Assembly: GCF_001746365.1 (NCBI RefSeq) | Contig: NZ_MJAJ01000007.1 | Span: 167,347 to 231,346 of the forward strand | Source of the DNA: Streptomyces sp. LUP30 | GTDB taxonomy: Bacteria > Actinomycetota > Actinomycetes > Streptomycetales > Streptomycetaceae | Length of the DNA stretch: 64,000 nt | Direction of reading: 5' to 3' | Part shown: piece by piece, positions 56,946-64,000 of the stretch | How the letters are laid out: every line of letters begins with the position of its first letter | Numbering within the stretch: position 1 is the stretch's first letter | Position numbers and translations under genes: made by a program | The notes under the pieces: model-generated | What the model was told of the DNA's origin: nothing | The model's input: only the letters and a program-made list of their open reading frames with translations | The model's database searches: none

Positions 56946-57620
56946 CTAGCGCGACCGCTTGGCCAGTCGCTCCACGTCGAGCAGGATGACCGCGCGCGCC
57001 TCCAGGCGCAGCCAGCCGCGCTGGGCGAAGTCGGCGAGCGCCTTGTTCACGGTCTCGCGCGACGCGCCGACGAGCTGCGCGAGCTCCTCCTGCGTGAGGT
57101 CGTGGACGACGTGGATGCCCTCCTCGGACTGCACGCCGAAGCGCCGGGAGAGGTCCAGCAGGGCGCGGGCCACGCGACCGGGGACGTCCGAGAAGACCAG
57201 GTCCGACATGGCGTCGTTGGTCTTGCGCAGACGCCGGGCGACGGCGCGCAGCAGCGCGGTGGCCACCTCGGGGCGGGCGTTCAGCCAGGGCTGGAGGTCG
57301 CCGTGGCCGAGACCGAGGAGCTTGACCTCGGTGAGGGCGGTGGCGGTCGCCGTGCGCGGGCCCGGGTCGAAGAGCGACAGCTCTCCGATCAGCTCGCTGG
57401 GGCCCACCACGGCCAGCATGTTCTCCCGGCCGTCCGGGGACGTGCGGTGGAGCTTGACCTTGCCCTCGGTGACGACGTAGAGCCGATCGCCGGGGTCGCC
57501 TTCGTGGAACAGGGAGTCGCCACGGGCCAGGGTCACCTCGCTCATGGAGGCGCGCAGTTCGGCGGCCTGCTCGTCGTCGAGGGCCGCGAAGAGCGGGTTG
57601 CGCCGCAGGACGTCGTCCAC
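56946..57620 (-). CDS. crp: Crp-type transcription regulator
   Basis: A 224-residue cAMP receptor protein. The cyclic-nucleotide domain has GDSLFHEGDPGDRLYVVTEGKVKL and GELSLFDPGPRTATATAL (the ligand-binding segment), and the winged helix is LTQEELAQLVGASRETVNKALADFAQRGWL. Length and start match Streptomyces Crp, which controls germination and secondary metabolism. GTG 57620 has AAGGAGAG five bases upstream. A matching Crp box lies 89 bp upstream. Confidence 0.93.
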   Translation of the reverse strand: MDDVLRRNPLFAALDDEQAAELRASMSEVTLARGDSLFHEGDPGDRLYVVTEGKVKLHRTSPDGRENMLAVVGPSELIGELSLFDPGPRTATATALTEVKLLGLGHGDLQPWLNARPEVATALLRAVARRLRKTNDAMSDLVFSDVPGRVARALLDLSRRFGVQSEEGIHVVHDLTQEELAQLVGASRETVNKALADFAQRGWLRLEARAVILLDVERLAKRSR

Positions 57621-57708
57621 GAGTTCTCTCCTTGTCGACCTGCTCAGGGAATCTTGCTCCCCGCGTACCAGGGGTCCGTGTTCCCCGTTTTGCCGGGCGG
57701 TCCAAACA

Positions 57709-57722
57709 GTGTGATCTGTCAC
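57709..57722 (+). promoter_or_regulatory. Crp box GTGTGATCTGTCAC
   Basis: Exact match to the Streptomyces Crp consensus GTG-N6-GNCAC, in the divergent region between crp and nth. It could serve autoregulation of crp and control of nth. Confidence 0.7.
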
Positions 57723-57825
57723 AAGGATGCCGCACACGTGTCCTGGGGTAAGCGGCAGGGGTCCAATTGGGGGCCGATCTTCAGGGTCCGGGGCGGATGT
57801 CCGTGTCGGGCTTTAGGCTGGCCGA

Positions 57826-58941
57826 GTGTCCAAAACGCCGGTGAGAGCACAGGCCGAGGGGGCTGGGCGGGTGGTTGCACGTCGCGTTTCCGCTGTGGGC
57901 GAACAGGGCTCCGGTGGTGGTAGGAAAACGGCAAAGGTGACGAACGAGATGCCTGCGAAGAAAGCGGCCGACGACGCTGGGACGACCGCCGGGAAAGCCG
58001 CGGTCGGCAAGGTCGCCGACAAGCCCGCGGTCACCGAGGTCGCCGCGAAGAAGCCTGCATCGAAGCCGGCTGCGAAGAAGGCCGCCGCGAAGAAGGCCGC
58101 CGGAAAAGGCGGTGCGGAGAACGGCGTCGTCGAGAAGCCGGCAGCGGCGAAAGTCGCCGTCGGCAAGCCGGAGTCGCGCACCGCTCTCGTGCGCCGCGCC
58201 CGCCGCATCAACCGCGAACTCGCCGAGATCTACCCCTACGCCCACCCCGAACTCGACTTCGAGAACCCCTTCCAGCTGGTGATCGCGACCGTCCTGTCCG
58301 CCCAGACCACCGACCTCCGGGTGAATCAGACGACCCCCGCCCTGTTCGCCGCGTATCCCACCCCCGAGGACCTGGCGGCCGCGGACCCGGAGAGGGTCGA
58401 GGAGATCCTCCGGCCCACCGGTTTCTTCCGGGCCAAGACCAAGTCGGTGATAGGCCTCTCCAAGGCCCTGGTGGAGGAGTTCGGCGGTGAGGTCCCCGGT
58501 CGGCTGGAAGACCTGGTGAAGCTGCCCGGCGTCGGTCGCAAGACCGCGTTCGTCGTGCTGGGCAACGCGTTCGGCCGGCCCGGGATCACCGTGGACACCC
58601 ACTTCCAGCGACTCGTGCGGCGCTGGCGCTGGACCGAGCAGACCGAGCCCGACAAGATCGAGGCCGCCGTCGGCGCGTTGTTCCCGAAGAGCGAGTGGAC
58701 GATGCTGTCGCACCACGTGATCTTCCACGGCCGCCGCATCTGCCACGCCCGCAAGCCGGCGTGCGGCGCCTGCCCCGTCGCCCCGCTCTGCCCGGCGTAC
58801 GGCGAGGGCGAGACGGACCCCGAGAAGGCGAAGAAGCTCCTGAAGTACGAGAAGGGCGGCTTCCCCGGTCAGCGTCTGAACCCGCCCCAGTCGTACCTGG
58901 ACGCGGGCGGCCGCCCGGCCCCGCCGCTGGGGGCCGGATGA
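57826..58941 (+). CDS. nth: Endonuclease III with Ala/Lys-rich N-terminal extension
   Basis: A base-excision DNA glycosylase/AP lyase. The helix-hairpin-helix [14 protein letters not shown] carries the catalytic Lys (239 counting from GTG 57826), VDTHFQR the catalytic Asp257, and [17 protein letters not shown] the 4Fe-4S ligands. The first 120 residues are a basic AKKA-type tail like histone H1, probably binding DNA. The true start may be ATG 57949, behind AAGGTGA, which would shorten the tail by 41 residues. Confidence 0.92.
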   Translation: MSKTPVRAQAEGAGRVVARRVSAVGEQGSGGGRKTAKVTNEMPAKKAADDAGTTAGKAAVGKVADKPAVTEVAAKKPASKPAAKKAAAKKAAGKGGAENGVVEKPAAAKVAVGKPESRTALVRRARRINRELAEIYPYAHPELDFENPFQLVIATVLSAQTTDLRVNQTTPALFAAYPTPEDLAAADPERVEEILRPTGFFRAKTKSVIGLSKALVEEFGGEVPGRLEDLVKLPGVGRKTAFVVLGNAFGRPGITVDTHFQRLVRRWRWTEQTEPDKIEAAVGALFPKSEWTMLSHHVIFHGRRICHARKPACGACPVAPLCPAYGEGETDPEKAKKLLKYEKGGFPGQRLNPPQSYLDAGGRPAPPLGAG

Positions 58942-59216
58942 CGGCAGGACGGCCGACGGCAGGGCCGACAGCGCCCCGAGCCGCCGCCGGACGGACGGCA
59001 CGGGTGACGACGGAGCCGACGACGGGCCGGACCGCGGGCCACCCGGCGGGCCGGGCGGCGGGACCGACGCCGTCGGGTCTCGTGCGGCCTGGGACCGGGA
59101 CGATCGCGGCGGCGCGGGCTGCGGGAGCGGCGGTGGCTGCGGGGGCGAAAGCGCGGCCCGCGGAACGATCTGTCGGTATTCGGGCGTTGTACTCGGCAGA
59201 ACGGGGGGTGGTGTGA
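58938..59216 (+). CDS. Low-complexity Ala/Thr/Gly/Arg ORF bridging nth and nudL-like gene (tentative)
   Basis: A 92-codon frame that starts in the nth stop (ATGA) and ends in the next start (GTGA). Its product is compositionally biased ([19 protein letters not shown] and similar) with no fold visible, so it may be a chance open frame in GC-rich DNA. The double overlap is the only support. Confidence 0.3.
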   Translation: MTAGRPTAGPTAPRAAAGRTARVTTEPTTGRTAGHPAGRAAGPTPSGLVRPGTGTIAAARAAGAAVAAGAKARPAERSVGIRALYSAERGVV

Positions 59217-59914
59217 GGATGACGCGCACGAGCGGTACCCAGGGCGGTCCGGTGACTCTCAGCAAGGAGGGCCTGCCCGCCTGGCTGGACCCGGTGGTCC
59301 ACGCGGCGGAGACGGTCCAGCCGCGCCAGCTCAGCCGCTTCCTGCCGCCGGAGAACGGCGCGGGGCGCCAGTCGGCGGTCCTGATCCTGTTCGGCGAGGG
59401 CGAGCGCGGCCCCGAGCTGCTGCTCATGGAGCGGGCGAGCTCCCTGCGCTCCCACGCCGGCCAACCCTCCTTCCCGGGCGGCGCCCTGGATCCGGAGGAC
59501 GGCGACCCGCACGGTGACGGGCCGCTCAGGGCGGCTCTGCGCGAGGCCGAGGAGGAGACCGGCCTCGACCCGTCCGGCGTCCAGCTCTTCGGCGCGCTGC
59601 CCAAGCTGTACATCCCGGTCAGTCAGTTCGTCGTCACGCCGGTCCTGGGCTGGTGGCGTGAGCCGAGCCCGGTGGGCGTCGTCGACCCGGGCGAGACGGC
59701 CCGTGTGTTCACGGTTCCCGTGGCGGATCTCACGAATCCGGCCAACCGGGCCACGACCGTGCATCCCAGCGGTCACCGCGGCCCGGCATTTCTGGTCGAA
59801 TCCGCTCTCGTGTGGGGATTCACGGCCGGTGTCATCGACCGCCTGCTGCATTTCGCGGGCTGGGAGGCGCCCTGGGACCGGGAGAAGCAGGTCCCGCTCG
59901 ACTGGCGGTCATGA
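59213..59914 (+). CDS. CoA pyrophosphatase-type NUDIX hydrolase
   Basis: A 233-residue enzyme: QSAVLILFGEGERGPELLLMERASSLRSHAGQPSFPGG is the UPF0035/NudL signature ahead of the Nudix helix LREAEEETGLDPS, with a C-terminal block (FLVESALVWGFTAGVIDRLL). It should hydrolyse CoA and acyl-CoA to 3',5'-ADP and phosphopantetheine. Start at GTG 59213 or ATG 59219. Confidence 0.9.
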   Translation: MRMTRTSGTQGGPVTLSKEGLPAWLDPVVHAAETVQPRQLSRFLPPENGAGRQSAVLILFGEGERGPELLLMERASSLRSHAGQPSFPGGALDPEDGDPHGDGPLRAALREAEEETGLDPSGVQLFGALPKLYIPVSQFVVTPVLGWWREPSPVGVVDPGETARVFTVPVADLTNPANRATTVHPSGHRGPAFLVESALVWGFTAGVIDRLLHFAGWEAPWDREKQVPLDWRS

Positions 59915-59927
59915 CAGGGTGATCCCC

Positions 59928-61127
59928 GTGAATGTGCTGGACATCCTGTTGCTGGTCGCGGCCGTCTGGTTCGCGGTCGTGGGCTACCGCCAGGGCTTCG
60001 TCGTCGGCATCCTGTCGGTGATCGGCTTCCTGGGCGGCGGCCTCGTCGCCGTGTACCTGCTCCCCGTGATCTGGGACGCCCTGACCGAGAACTCCGAGGT
60101 GAGCACCACCGCCGCGGTCGTCGCGGTCATCGTGGTGATCGTCTGCGCCTCGATCGGCCAGGCCCTCACCACCCACCTCGGCAACAAGCTGCGCCGGTAC
60201 ATCACCTGGTCCCCGGCCCGCGCGCTGGACGCCACGGGCGGCGCGCTGGTCAACGTGGTCGCGATGCTGCTGGTCGCGTGGCTGATCGGATCCGCCCTCG
60301 CCGGTACCACCCTGCCGACACTGGGCAAGGAGGTCCGCAGCTCCAACGTGCTGCAGGGGGTGTCCCGGGCGCTGCCCGACCAGGCCGACACCTGGTTCGC
60401 CGACTTCTCCTCCGTCCTGGCGCAGAACGGCTTCCCGCAGGTCTTCAGCCCGTTCTCCAACGAGCCGATCACCGACGTCCAGCCGCCCGACCCGGCCCTG
60501 GTCAAGAGCGCGGTGGCCACGCGCGCGCGGCACTCCATCGTCAAGGTGATGGGCACCGCGGAGAGCTGCGGCAAGGTCCTGGAGGGCACCGGCTTCGTCT
60601 TCGGCGAGCGTCGCGTCATGACCAACGCGCATGTCGTGGGCGGGGTCGACGAGCCGACCGTCCAGATAGGCGGCGAGGGCCGCAAGTACGACGCCACGGT
60701 CGTCCTGTACGACTGGAAGCGCGACATCGCCATCCTCGACGTGCCGGAACTCGACGCGCCCGCGCTGCAGTTCTCCACCGACGACGCGGCGAGCGGCGAC
60801 AACGCGATCGTGGCCGGGTTCCCGGAGAACGGGTCGTACGACGTGCGGGCCGCGCGGGTACGCGGTCGCATCACCGCCAACGGCCCGGACATCTACCACC
60901 GCGGCACCGTGCGCCGTGACGTGTACTCGCTGTATGCGACCGTCCGTCAGGGCAACTCCGGAGGCCCGCTGCTCACCGCCGAGGGCAAGGTGTACGGCGT
61001 GGTCTTCGCGAAGTCGCTCGACGACGCCGAGACCGGCTACGCCCTCACCGCCGACGAGATCCGCCAGGACATCACGGCCGGTCGGACGGCCGGTCAGCAG
61101 GTGGACAGCGACAGCTGCGCCCTGTGA
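59928..61127 (+). CDS. MarP-like membrane-anchored serine protease
   Basis: A 399-residue protein. Four N-terminal helices of the CvpA type (residues about 3-120) precede a chymotrypsin-like protease domain with His235 (TNAHVV), Asp266 (RDIAILD) and Ser344 (QGNSGGPLL). A Cys pair (SCGK near the domain start and the penultimate-region Cys at the tail) may form a disulfide, as in mycobacterial MarP, which protects against acid and oxidative stress. GTG 59928 has AGGGTGA at good spacing. Confidence 0.92.
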   Translation: MNVLDILLLVAAVWFAVVGYRQGFVVGILSVIGFLGGGLVAVYLLPVIWDALTENSEVSTTAAVVAVIVVIVCASIGQALTTHLGNKLRRYITWSPARALDATGGALVNVVAMLLVAWLIGSALAGTTLPTLGKEVRSSNVLQGVSRALPDQADTWFADFSSVLAQNGFPQVFSPFSNEPITDVQPPDPALVKSAVATRARHSIVKVMGTAESCGKVLEGTGFVFGERRVMTNAHVVGGVDEPTVQIGGEGRKYDATVVLYDWKRDIAILDVPELDAPALQFSTDDAASGDNAIVAGFPENGSYDVRAARVRGRITANGPDIYHRGTVRRDVYSLYATVRQGNSGGPLLTAEGKVYGVVFAKSLDDAETGYALTADEIRQDITAGRTAGQQVDSDSCAL

Positions 61128-61161
61128 GGGGTTTCGCGCGGGCCCTGGGCCGTTCGGCGGA

Positions 61162-61347
61162 TCAGCCCCGCGGGTGACGCAGACGGACCGAGACCCAGCG
61201 GGCCCGACGACGCAGGATGCGCGGGATGCCCACGCGCAGATCGGTACCCGGCAGCTGCGGGTCGGCGGCACCTCGCGGATGGGGGCTCAGGCCACTGGCC
61301 GAGCGGCGGGTGCGTGCTGCGTCACTGTAGTCGTGCGTCCAGCCCAT
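61162..61347 (-). CDS. Small basic hypothetical protein
   Basis: A 61-residue Arg/Pro-rich protein (WTHDYSDAARTRRSASGLSPH, then VGIPRILRRRARWVSVRLRH). Its composition and codon use look genuine for Streptomyces, but no named domain is visible and the ribosome-binding site is weak. It lies between the convergent MarP and hydrolase genes. Confidence 0.5.
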   Translation of the reverse strand: MGWTHDYSDAARTRRSASGLSPHPRGAADPQLPGTDLRVGIPRILRRRARWVSVRLRHPRG

Positions 61348-61474
61348 ACCCGGACGTCTGCCCCTGCCCCAAGGTCGATAACCTCCCCCGGGGCCGCCAA
61401 TTGGCCTATGCGTCGGGCATTTGGCTGTTCGTAGTACAGACGTTCAGATCCGGATACCGGGCGCTGTCGATCTG

Positions 61475-62431
61475 TCACCGATCGGGTTCGGGATCCTTCA
61501 GCCAATTGACCAGTTCGGTGGAGAAAGCGACCGGATCCTCTTCGTGCGGGAAGTGACCGAGACCGTCGAACAGCCGCCAGCGGTAGGGCGCTTCGACGTA
61601 CTCGCCGGAGCCCGCCGCGCTGCGGGTGCGCATCACCGGATCGAGGGAGCCGTGCAGATGCAGTGTGGGCACCCGCACCGGCCGCTTCATGCGCCGGTAG
61701 AACTGGACGCCGTCCGGACGGGCGAGGGAGCGCACCAGCCAGCGGTACGGCTCCACGGCGCAGTGCGCGGTGGAGGGGATGCACATCGCGCGCCGATAGG
61801 TCTCCACCGCCTCGTCGTCCGGGAGTGTCGGCCCGGACCAGTCCCGGATCAGCCGGCCCACGAGCTCACCGTCGTCGGCGGTCAGCCGGCGCTCGGGGAT
61901 CCACGGCCGCTGGAACCCCCAGATGTGGGAACTCGCGGAGGTCTGCCGCACGTCGGCGAGCATCGCCGACCGCCAGTGCCGGGGATGAGGCATCGAGGCG
62001 ACGGCGAGTCGGCGGACGAGCTTGGGGCGCATCACGGCCGCCGTCCACGCGAGGTAGCCGCCGAGGTCGTGGCCGACCAGTGCGGCGTCCGGTTCGCCCA
62101 GGGAGCGGATCACGCCCGTGATGTCGAGGGCGAGGTTGGCCGGGTCGTACCCGCGGGGCGTCCGGTCGCTGCCGCCCACGCCCCGCAGGTCCATCGCGAC
62201 GGCCCTGAAGCCCGCGTCGGCCAGGGCCACCAGTTGGTGCCGCCAGGTCCACCAGAACTGCGGAAAGCCGTGGACGAGCATGACCAGCGGACCGTCGCCC
62301 ATCTCCGCGATGTGGAAGCGCGCACCGTTCGCGGCGACCTCGCGGTGGGTGACCGGCGCGCCGAGGACGGCGTCCGGCCGTACGACCGAAGCGGGCTGGG
62401 CCGGAGGGGTGGTGCCGTCGGGGTCCGTCAT
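61475..62431 (-). CDS. Alpha/beta hydrolase, epoxide-hydrolase-like
   Basis: A 318-residue protein. MLVHGFPQFWWTW carries the HGxP oxyanion motif; the nucleophile is Asp122 in VGHDLGGY rather than Ser, and the base is His293 (DGLGHFPHEE). An Asp nucleophile with HGxP is the hallmark of soluble epoxide hydrolases and haloalkane dehalogenase relatives. Its start overlaps the stop of the holin-like gene (ATGA). Confidence 0.88.
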   Translation of the reverse strand: MTDPDGTTPPAQPASVVRPDAVLGAPVTHREVAANGARFHIAEMGDGPLVMLVHGFPQFWWTWRHQLVALADAGFRAVAMDLRGVGGSDRTPRGYDPANLALDITGVIRSLGEPDAALVGHDLGGYLAWTAAVMRPKLVRRLAVASMPHPRHWRSAMLADVRQTSASSHIWGFQRPWIPERRLTADDGELVGRLIRDWSGPTLPDDEAVETYRRAMCIPSTAHCAVEPYRWLVRSLARPDGVQFYRRMKRPVRVPTLHLHGSLDPVMRTRSAAGSGEYVEAPYRWRLFDGLGHFPHEEDPVAFSTELVNWLKDPEPDR

Positions 62432-62916
62432 GACGATGAGCGTGCCACAGCCTCGATGGCCTCCGGGACCCGGTCCTGGACGAGTTCGGGCCGCGGGTGC
62501 GGCCTGGCGTTCTGCAGGACGCCCGCCGACTCCTTCATGGACGCGGCGACCTTCTGCGGGCCCTTGCTCTTCTGCGCCTTCTTCGCGAAGACCACGCCGA
62601 TCAGCACGAGGACGAGCGCGACCAGCACGTTCGCCGCGAAGGACAGCAGGAAGCAGATCGCGAGGTTCCAGTCGCTCCACGTCCGGATGCCGTACGCCAG
62701 GGCGAAGTTCAGCATCGGCAGCGAGAACACCAGCACCGCGCCGGCCACCGAGAAGGCCCCGCCGCTCACCGCACCTCGCTTGACGTCCTGCTTCAGCTGG
62801 GCCTTCGCCAGCGCGATCTCGTCGTGCACCAGCGCCGACAACTCGGTCGTCGCGGAGGCGAACAGCTGGCCGATGCTGCGTTCGGCGCCGACCGGGCTGC
62901 CGTCGGGTGCGCTCAT
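62428..62916 (-). CDS. Holin-X-like (phage holin family) membrane protein
   Basis: A 162-residue protein with an amphipathic N-terminus (IGQLFASATTELSALVHDEIALAKAQLKQD) and two membrane helices (GGAFSVAGAVLVFSLPMLNFAL and FLLSFAANVLVALVLVLIGVVF). This is the actinobacterial holin-X / DUF1469 family, chromosomal and not evidence of a prophage. Coupled to the hydrolase gene. Confidence 0.85.
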   Translation of the reverse strand: MSAPDGSPVGAERSIGQLFASATTELSALVHDEIALAKAQLKQDVKRGAVSGGAFSVAGAVLVFSLPMLNFALAYGIRTWSDWNLAICFLLSFAANVLVALVLVLIGVVFAKKAQKSKGPQKVAASMKESAGVLQNARPHPRPELVQDRVPEAIEAVARSSS

Positions 62917-62975
62917 CGCGTTCTCCCTCTCCTGCTGCTCTGTGTTTCTGACTTCTTTTGTACCGTCCCGTCAGA

Positions 62976-64000
62976 TCATGCCGGACGGTCGTCGTCCTCG
63001 CCTGCCCCGCCCGGTACTTCGGCAAGCCCGTGGCGCGCGGCGTCGTCCTCGCGGGCGAGCCGACGGGTGATCTCCTCGGCGATCCGGCGGTGCTCCGCGG
63101 CCTTCCCGTCGTGGATGTCCGCCATGCGTAGGTGGTACGACGGGTCGTCCTGTTCATAGACGTCCGGGATGCCGTCGAGGTCCTCGTCGCGCTCCTCGTT
63201 CTCGCACATCCGGCGGTACTTGGCGTTGCGCAGCTTCAGCAGGACCGTCGCCAGGCTCGCGGCGATCAGCGATCCCAGCAGGACGGCGGCCTTGGCCTCG
63301 TCGGTCAGGACCGGGTCGCCCTCGAAGGCGAGCTCCCCGATCAGCAGCGAGACGGTGAAGCCGATGCCGGCCAGCGACGCGACGGCGAAGACGTCCGCCC
63401 AGGCGAGGTCCTCGCTGAGCGAGGCCCGGGTGAAACGGGCGGTCAGCCAGGTGCCGCCGAAGATGCCGACCGTCTTGCCGACGACGAGACCGAGGACGAT
63501 GCCCAGCGTCTCCGGCCTGCCGAACACGTCCGCGAGGGCGTGGCCCGAGATCGTCACACCGGCGCTGAACAGGGCGAACAGCGGGACCGCGAGACCGGCG
63601 GAGAGCGGTCGCACGAGGTGCTCGATCCGCTCGCCGGGGGAGCGCTCCTCGTCCTCGCGCTTCGTGCAGCGCAGCATCAGGCCCATCGCGACACCGGCGA
63701 TCGTGGCGTGTACACCGCTGTTGTACATCAGCGCCCAGATCACGAGTGCGAGCGGCAGGTAGACGTACCAGCCGCGCACGCCCTTGCGCAGCAGCACCCA
63801 GAACACGGCGAGCCCGGCGGCCGCGCCGGCCAGCGCCGCGAAGTCGATGGTGTCCGTGAAGAACACCGCGATGATCAGGATGGCGAACAGGTCGTCGACC
63901 ACGGCGAGAGTGAGCAGGAATGCGCGCAGGGCACTCGGCAGGGATGTGCCGATGACGGCGAGCACGGCGAGGGCGAACGCGATGTCCGTGGCCGTGGGCA
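62976..64000 (-). CDS. nhaA: Na+/H+ antiporter NhaA (5' end beyond window)
   Basis: The visible 340 residues cover the conserved centre and end of NhaA: PTATDIAFALAVLAVIG, then LTLAVVDDLFAILIIAVF with the essential Asp pair, YNSGVHATIAGVAMGLML, and GIGFTVSLLIGELAF. It exchanges sodium for protons across the membrane. A hydrophilic C-terminal tail (about 85 residues) follows. The start codon lies beyond position 64,000. Confidence 0.93.
   Translation of the reverse strand, partial: PTATDIAFALAVLAVIGTSLPSALRAFLLTLAVVDDLFAILIIAVFFTDTIDFAALAGAAAGLAVFWVLLRKGVRGWYVYLPLALVIWALMYNSGVHATIAGVAMGLMLRCTKREDEERSPGERIEHLVRPLSAGLAVPLFALFSAGVTISGHALADVFGRPETLGIVLGLVVGKTVGIFGGTWLTARFTRASLSEDLAWADVFAVASLAGIGFTVSLLIGELAFEGDPVLTDEAKAAVLLGSLIAASLATVLLKLRNAKYRRMCENEERDEDLDGIPDVYEQDDPSYHLRMADIHDGKAAEHRRIAEEITRRLAREDDAARHGLAEVPGGAGEDDDRPA

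Noticed and set aside
62428..62916. Prophage signal from a holin-family gene
   Set aside because: The actinobacterial holin-X family is chromosomal and no other phage genes are near.

Overview
The window is high-GC actinobacterial DNA and almost certainly a Streptomyces chromosome. It carries a WhiB-family gene that I recognise as wblA beside two ArsA-like ATPases and a bifunctional penicillin-binding protein, a 224-residue Crp regulator next to an endonuclease III gene, many GTGA/ATGA-coupled gene pairs, and strong third-position G/C bias.

Left core, about 1-17.3 kb. SigE-like ECF sigma factor with a membrane partner; SURF1; S9 prolyl oligopeptidase-type peptidase; CASTOR/POLLUX-like RCK ion channel; a two-gene permease (UPF0718 plus TIGR03943 partner with a His-rich loop); luciferase-domain protein; small 3Fe-4S ferredoxin; a stand-alone PcrA-type Tudor protein followed by a small ORF that seems to lack a normal start codon; a LacI regulator divergent from a sugar-isomerase-like TIM-barrel gene with perfect palindromic operators; and a secreted serine hydrolase.

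Island graveyard, about 17.7-23.87 kb. Lower-GC small secreted proteins, an IS630-type transposase remnant, a frameshifted DUF4236 gene, DUF5958 and other unknown genes, and several families of short direct repeats that look like integrase arm sites. It ends in a chimeric scrap: the N-terminus of an XRE regulator joined to the C-terminus of a tyrosine integrase. Older elements therefore appear to have used the same tRNA locus.

Integrative element, 23,871-45,202. A 45-bp direct repeat of the 3' part of tRNA-Pro(CGG) bounds a 21.3-kb actinomycete integrative and conjugative element (AICE). Its right half is the backbone: FtsK-like Tra, DUF2637, Spd-like membrane proteins, HUH-type Rep, Xis and tyrosine integrase, beside the intact tRNA. 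Its middle holds a HATPase / HTH / PP2C signalling trio and a GTCTAG..CTAGAC palindrome repeated at several promoters. Its left half is cargo: (i) a two-gene operon of a short helical protein with a C-terminal IGxxxIGxAxSGDN motif, coupled to an NB-ARC-TPR STAND protein with the matching motif near its N-terminus, which is the architecture of bacterial amyloid-signalling NLR/effector pairs; (ii) an EACC1-like gene coupled to a caspase-like protease with a C-terminal HTH; (iii) a lower-GC three-gene operon (TIGR04255-like, HTH, QTCD-motif protein) of unknown role; (iv) SUKH and XRE/DUF5753 genes. Together this looks like a mobile anti-invader or regulated-cell-death island.

Right core, about 45.2-64 kb. 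Pr6Pr membrane protein, metallophosphoesterase, GatB/YqeY, PBP, wblA, two ArsA-like ATPases, DUF4177, RidA, NUDIX, MBL hydrolase, nucleotidyltransferase, crp with a matching Crp box, nth, CoA-pyrophosphatase NUDIX, MarP-like protease, epoxide-hydrolase-like protein, holin-X-like protein, and an NhaA antiporter cut by the window edge.
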